This document shows positions 59,512-64,000 of a stretch of DNA of 64,000 nucleotides, piece after piece (within the stretch, counting starts at the first letter, position 1; the number at the start of each line of letters is the position of its first letter). A model generated the notes under the pieces. That model was not told the DNA's origin. It saw only the letters and a program-made list of their open reading frames with translations, and searched no databases. Both the position numbers and the translations under genes were made by a program. The DNA is taken from assembly GCA_002715965.1 (NCBI GenBank), contig PBAL01000086.1, positions 62,001 through 126,000 of the forward strand. The letters run 5' to 3'. The DNA is from Verrucomicrobiales bacterium (GTDB lineage Bacteria; Verrucomicrobiota; Verrucomicrobiia; Limisphaerales; JAYPXF01).

Positions 59512-60823
59512 ACGCGAGGTTCACCGTCTCGTGCGGATCGGTCTCCAGATCATACAACTCCTCGAACAGCGGTTTCGAATCCAGATACTGAATGTACTTC
59601 CAGCGATGCGTGCGAATCCCTTCGTTTCGAGGAATGCTCATTCCTTCCCATGGTGGAACAAAATGATGTTCGTAGAAGATCTCCTTCCGCCAATCTTCCG
59701 GTGTTCTCCCTTCCGCTACTGAAACAACACTGCGTCCCTGCATGCGTTCCGGCGCATCAATCCCCGCGTAGTCCAAAATCGTCGGAGCGATATCGATGCT
59801 CAACGCAAACTCACGATTGCGAATTCCACGGGCAGATTCCGACTGGCGCGGATCGAAAATGATCATCGGGATATGAATGGACGCCTCGTGCGGATACCAT
59901 TTGCCGGCAAAGCCATACTCACCGAGATACTGCCCGTGGTCCGACGAGAAGATGATGATCGTATTGTCATCGAAGCCGCGACGCTTCAATTCCTTCACGA
60001 TACGTCCCACTGCGTGGTCCACTCCACTCACCAAACGATAGTAGCCCTTCAACGAAACCTGGTTACGCTCCGGCCCCCAATGTCGCACCGCCCAACGCGA
60101 ACGATTTTCGGAGTTCTTCAAAAAGTCTGGCCAACGCGTGAAGAACTCCTGGTTGGCAGTTAACGGACTGGGAATCGTGATGTCGGAGTAGAGATCCGCA
60201 ATGTGCGGAGCAGGATCAAACGGGAACTGATCTGACTTCACGCTCGCGCTGTCCTGCACATGAGGTGCCTTGAAACTGATCGACAAGTGAAACGGCTGAT
60301 CTCTCCTACAACCCTTCAGAAAATCGATCGCCTGATCGCACATGATACTGGTGAGATGCCGTGTCTTCCCGTCCTTCTGCATGATGAAGCGCCCCTGCCC
60401 CGCAAAGCCGCGACTGAAATCAAACACGTCCTTTCCCGGTGGTTTGCCGACGCCGTACTTGCCAATGAAACCCGTGCGATATCCCGACTTCTTCAGCAAT
60501 GCCGGATACGTGTGGCTCATCTGGTCGGGTGAAAGCTCCTTGTTGAATTCCAACATCCCATGCCGTGAAACGTATTGCCCGGTCAGGATGCTCGCCCGAT
60601 TCGGCGCACAAATGGACGTGGTGACGTAAGCCCGATCAAAGTTTACTCCTCGCTCGGCCAATGCGTCGATGTTCGGGGTGTGGATGATCGAATTGCCGTT
60701 GCAGCCCAAGGTGTCGTATCGCTGATCGTCCGTGAGAAGGAAGATGATATTCGGCCGATCCGCTTTGACACCAACGCCACTGAGCAAGAGCCCGATGGTG
60801 ATCAACTGAATGAAACGTTGCAT
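59438..60823 (-). CDS. Sulfatase
   Basis: Signal peptide; RPNIIFLLTDDQRYDTLGCNGN; TSICAPNRASILTGQY (CAPNR); IIIFSSDHGQYLGEYGFAGKWYPHEASIHIPMII. Confidence 0.95.
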   Translation of the reverse strand: MQRFIQLITIGLLLSGVGVKADRPNIIFLLTDDQRYDTLGCNGNSIIHTPNIDALAERGVNFDRAYVTTSICAPNRASILTGQYVSRHGMLEFNKELSPDQMSHTYPALLKKSGYRTGFIGKYGVGKPPGKDVFDFSRGFAGQGRFIMQKDGKTRHLTSIMCDQAIDFLKGCRRDQPFHLSISFKAPHVQDSASVKSDQFPFDPAPHIADLYSDITIPSPLTANQEFFTRWPDFLKNSENRSRWAVRHWGPERNQVSLKGYYRLVSGVDHAVGRIVKELKRRGFDDNTIIIFSSDHGQYLGEYGFAGKWYPHEASIHIPMIIFDPRQSESARGIRNREFALSIDIAPTILDYAGIDAPERMQGRSVVSVAEGRTPEDWRKEIFYEHHFVPPWEGMSIPRNEGIRTHRWKYIQYLDSKPLFEELYDLETDPHETVNLAFRDEHTSRMGAFRKQLVEMRELSK

Positions 60824-60912
60824 CCCCTAATTTGCCGGATGAACCCCAGCTCTGTCACACCGATTCCCGAAACTCATTCCGCTTAGCTCACCACAGTCTC
60901 AGCACACAAATA

Positions 60913-60928
60913 TGTCACATATGTTACA
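60913..60928. promoter_or_regulatory. Palindromic candidate operator TGTcACATATGTtACA between divergent genes
   Basis: TGTnACATATGTnACA is self-complementary. Confidence 0.35.
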
Positions 60929-61028
60929 CGTTCATGCACCAATGATTCAGCAGCAGCTCGGCCCGGCAGGCCACGGACATCCACATCGACAGGTTGATCG
61001 AAAAGCAAGCCACGCCTAGTCTCCCGCC

Positions 61029-62474
61029 ATGAGATCCCGATTCGCGTCGCTCTTTTCCATGCTCTTCACCATACAGGCCTTTGCTCTGAACCCGTTGTTC
61101 ACCACGGTGGATTTGAATATTGGTGAGACCACCAAGGCAATATTGCCCGACGGAGACGAGGTGCAAATCCGGTTGATCGAAGTGAAGGAACATCGCGGCA
61201 AGGTCTGGGGCGAGGTCTATCGTTCGGAGATAACGCTGGCGGTTAATGGCGAACGCAAGACGATTGAATCCGCCCTTTATCATCTTCCGACGAAAATCGG
61301 TGGCGTTCAGATCGACTGCCCGATCACCGGCGGCTTGAAGAACAACAGCCACATCAATCACTGGCAGCTTGATAAGGACGCCCGGCTGCGAATCTGGCCC
61401 GGCGAGTCTCCGTGGATCCGACCGAAAACGTTCCGCTACCCGGTAAAACAGAAATGGTTTGCCAACCAAACGTCGTTCTCCAACGAACCGGTCGCACCAC
61501 GTCCGCGAAGGCAGCTGTATTACCACGCAGGTCTGGACATCGGCGGAACCGAAGCGCGCACTGAGGTGATTGCCTCAACGGATGCACTGGTAGTTTCACT
61601 GGGAACCAAAATACTGGAGGGACACGAGAAGGATACTCCGATCAACAAACGCTACGATGTGATTTATCTCATGGATCCGCGTGGCTGGTATTACCGCTAC
61701 AGCCATCTGCATTCCTTCGATCCCAGGATCAAGCTCGGCGACCGCATCAAGATGGGAACGCGGCTGGGCCTGGTGGGCAAGGAAGGTGGAAGCGGGGGAT
61801 GGACGCATCTGCATTTCGAGATCAAGGCCCGCCAACCATCCGGCCGTTGGGGAACTCAGGAAGGATACGCGTTTCTCTGGCAATCCTATCTGAAGGAACA
61901 TAAGCCCAAGATCCTTGCGGTCGCACGCCCCAGTTATGTGGCCTTCACCGATCAAACCGTCACCTTTGACGGTTCAAAATCCTGGAGTGCAGCCGGATCG
62001 ATCAAGAAGTTTGCATGGACACATCCGGATGGCACGAAATCCGTCGGCGCCAGGACCAGTATCAGCTACGACAAGCCCGGCACCTACTTCTCCACGCTCA
62101 AGATCACGGATGCACAAGGCCGGGTGCACTACGACTTTGCCCGCACGAAGATCTACTCGCGCAAGAACATCGAGAAACAACCGCCTCGTCTTCACATCAC
62201 CTATCACCCGACTTTCAATCTCAAGCCGGGTACGGAAATCACTTTTACCGGCCGGGCGTTCTACCACACACACGGCAACGAAACATGGGACTTCGGTGAT
62301 GGAAGCCCGAAAGTCACGACGAAGTCAGATGGCAACGTAAAGCAATTGGCCAAGGACGGATACGCCATTGTGAAGCATCGCTATGAGAAACCCGGACAAT
62401 ACATCGTCCACGTGACGAGGGAGAATGAATTGGGGCATCCGTCGGAAGACCGGCTCCTCGTTCACATCGAATGA
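61029..62474 (+). CDS. Secreted M23-type peptidase-like protein with C-terminal PKD-like repeats
   Basis: YYHAGLDIGGTEARTEVIASTDALVVSLG..., YRYSHLHSFDPRIKLGDRIKMGTRLGLVGKEGGSGGWTHLHFEIK; PKD-like VTFDGSKSWSAAGSIKKFAWTHPDG and WDFGDGSPKVTT. Confidence 0.8.
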   Translation: MRSRFASLFSMLFTIQAFALNPLFTTVDLNIGETTKAILPDGDEVQIRLIEVKEHRGKVWGEVYRSEITLAVNGERKTIESALYHLPTKIGGVQIDCPITGGLKNNSHINHWQLDKDARLRIWPGESPWIRPKTFRYPVKQKWFANQTSFSNEPVAPRPRRQLYYHAGLDIGGTEARTEVIASTDALVVSLGTKILEGHEKDTPINKRYDVIYLMDPRGWYYRYSHLHSFDPRIKLGDRIKMGTRLGLVGKEGGSGGWTHLHFEIKARQPSGRWGTQEGYAFLWQSYLKEHKPKILAVARPSYVAFTDQTVTFDGSKSWSAAGSIKKFAWTHPDGTKSVGARTSISYDKPGTYFSTLKITDAQGRVHYDFARTKIYSRKNIEKQPPRLHITYHPTFNLKPGTEITFTGRAFYHTHGNETWDFGDGSPKVTTKSDGNVKQLAKDGYAIVKHRYEKPGQYIVHVTRENELGHPSEDRLLVHIE

Positions 62475-62478
62475 CCGA

Positions 62479-63369
62479 TCAGTCCGACATCCGCTTCGTC
62501 AGATCCCCATACGAATCTATCCGCCGGTCGCGAAAGAACGGCCAGATCGTTCGCGTCTCATCGATCGCGTCCAGATCCAACTTCGAGATAAGAACCTGTT
62601 CACGATTACGCGACGCACGTGCGAGCACTTCCCCGGACGTCCCGGCTACAAAACTGTTTCCCCAGAACTCGATGCCATCACCACCCACTCGTTTCTCGTG
62701 CCCCACACGATTCACTGAAGCGACGTAACAACCATTGGCAATCGCATGGGAGCGTTGAATCGTTTCCCACGACTCCAACTGCATTTCACCGAACTCCTCC
62801 TTCTCTTCCTGCAACCAACCGATGGCCGTTGGATACAGCAGAATCTGCGCGCCCTGCATCGCTGTCAGCCGCGCGGCTTCGGGGAACCACTGGTCCCAAC
62901 ACACGAGCACGCCAATTCTAGCATAACGCGTATCCCATGCCTTGAACCCGGTATCGCCCGGCGTGAAGTAAAATTTCTCCTGAAACGACGGATCATCCGG
63001 AATGTGCATCTTGCGATAATGCCCGAGCAGTTTCCCATCCGCATCAATGACCACCGCGCTGTTGTGATAGACGCCGGCCGCTCGTTGCTCGAACAACGAG
63101 GCCACGATCACCACCTTCAACTTCTTCGCAACGGATTGCAGCCGCTTCGTGGTCGGACCGGGAATCTTTTCCGCCAGCTTGAAATTCTCATGATCCTCGG
63201 TCTGGCAGAAGTATCGCGATCGGAAGAGTTCCTGTGTGCAGATGATCTGGGCGCCCTTCCCCGCGGCTTGTTCGATGCGGTGGATCGTCTTGTCCAGATT
63301 GTCCTTCGGCACAACCGGGCAACGGGTCTGGATCAGACCGAGGGTGACACTGGATTTGCCGCGCTTCAT
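62479..63369 (-). CDS. Carbon-nitrogen hydrolase, N-carbamoylputrescine amidase-like
   Basis: LGLIQTRCPVVPKDNLDKTIHRIEQAAGKGAQIICTQELFRSRYFCQTED; GHYRKMHIPDDPSFQEKFYFTPGDTGFKAWDTRYARIGVLVCWDQWFPEAARLTAMQGAQILLYPTAIGW. Confidence 0.92.
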   Translation of the reverse strand: MKRGKSSVTLGLIQTRCPVVPKDNLDKTIHRIEQAAGKGAQIICTQELFRSRYFCQTEDHENFKLAEKIPGPTTKRLQSVAKKLKVVIVASLFEQRAAGVYHNSAVVIDADGKLLGHYRKMHIPDDPSFQEKFYFTPGDTGFKAWDTRYARIGVLVCWDQWFPEAARLTAMQGAQILLYPTAIGWLQEEKEEFGEMQLESWETIQRSHAIANGCYVASVNRVGHEKRVGGDGIEFWGNSFVAGTSGEVLARASRNREQVLISKLDLDAIDETRTIWPFFRDRRIDSYGDLTKRMSD

Positions 63370-63380
63370 GCAGCGGAGGA

Positions 63381-64000
63381 TCAGAACTTGGGCGAGCGAA
63401 CCGGACGGTTGAGATTCACCGTATGTCCGCGCTTTTGCGGCACCTGCTGGTGGTCCACCTGACCGAACAACTGACGGATGAAACGGCCCATCGTCTCATT
63501 CGTGGGACCGTAACCGGCGTGGTAGATGTAATGCTCCAGATCATGAAGCAATTCGTCGGCGTTTGGATAGCGCTCATCCGGATCGCGCTTTAAGGCCTTG
63601 TTCAGAAGCTTGTTCAACGGTTCGTCGATGCGATCATCAAGTTCCGTGAAATTTGGAATCTCAAGGTTCATGATGCGATCGCGCGACTCCTTCATCGAGG
63701 CGCCATGGAACAGATTGTAACCAAGGAGCAACTGCGCGAGCACGATGCCGAGCGAGAAAATATCGGAACGCTTGTCGGTGATCTGAAAGTCACATTGCTC
63801 CGGGCTCATGTAATCCACCTTGCCGGCAACCACTTCCCCCTCCTGGTCCTGCAGAAGACCGCGTGCCTTCGCGATACCGAAATCAGTGACCTTCACGTCG
63901 CCCTCAAAGGCGATCATGACGTTCTTCAGGTTCACGTCTCGATGAACGATGCCCAATGCACGGCCGGTTGCGTCCCTCTTCGCGTGCGCGTAAGCCAGCC
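63381..64000 (-). CDS. Ser/Thr protein kinase (partial; N-terminus beyond the window)
   Basis: LAYAHAKRDATGRALGIVHRDVNLKNVMIAFEGDVKVTDFGIAKARG...GKVDYMSPEQCDFQITDKRSDIFSLGIVLAQLLLG; frame stays open to 64000. Confidence 0.93.
   Translation of the reverse strand, partial: LAYAHAKRDATGRALGIVHRDVNLKNVMIAFEGDVKVTDFGIAKARGLLQDQEGEVVAGKVDYMSPEQCDFQITDKRSDIFSLGIVLAQLLLGYNLFHGASMKESRDRIMNLEIPNFTELDDRIDEPLNKLLNKALKRDPDERYPNADELLHDLEHYIYHAGYGPTNETMGRFIRQLFGQVDHQQVPQKRGHTVNLNRPVRSPKF

Noticed and set aside
1-64000. CRISPR array, tRNA, rRNA, prophage or defence island
   Set aside because: No regularly spaced repeats, no recognisable RNA genes, and no phage structural, integrase or restriction genes were seen in either strand's translations.

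Overview
The window looks like a chromosomal segment of a Verrucomicrobia/Planctomycetes-type bacterium (inferred from gene content: sulfatases, an FGE-family protein, GH127/GH88, and the S10-spc-alpha cluster layout). Three blocks stand out. (1) Positions 1-26 kb hold sulfated-glycan degradation genes (six-hairpin glycosidase, sulfatase-SGNH fusion, sulfatase, GH127, GH88), housekeeping genes, a degenerate 'sulfatase' translationally coupled to a 7-CxxCH cytochrome, and decayed genes (rmuC, a membrane protein). (2) Positions 25.8-47 kb hold one long minus-strand str/S10/spc/alpha ribosomal cluster running from a second EF-G gene to rplQ, without tuf, rpmD or adk; several r-proteins carry Ala/Glu/Lys/Gly-rich tails. 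(3) Positions 47-64 kb hold accessory genes (isochorismatase-like, FGE-like sulfatase-activating protein, gatCA, rhamnulokinase, ABC exporter, sulfatase, M23/PKD protein, nitrilase, Ser/Thr kinase). The least explained signal is a dispersed ~82-87 bp repeat with imperfect terminal inverted repeats (GGGTTkGACC). It is present three times (17.4, 25.6 and 53.3 kb), and two copies abut genes that look 5'-truncated. No CRISPR array, rRNA or tRNA gene was recognised. All calls are from reading sequence and translations; no database search was run.
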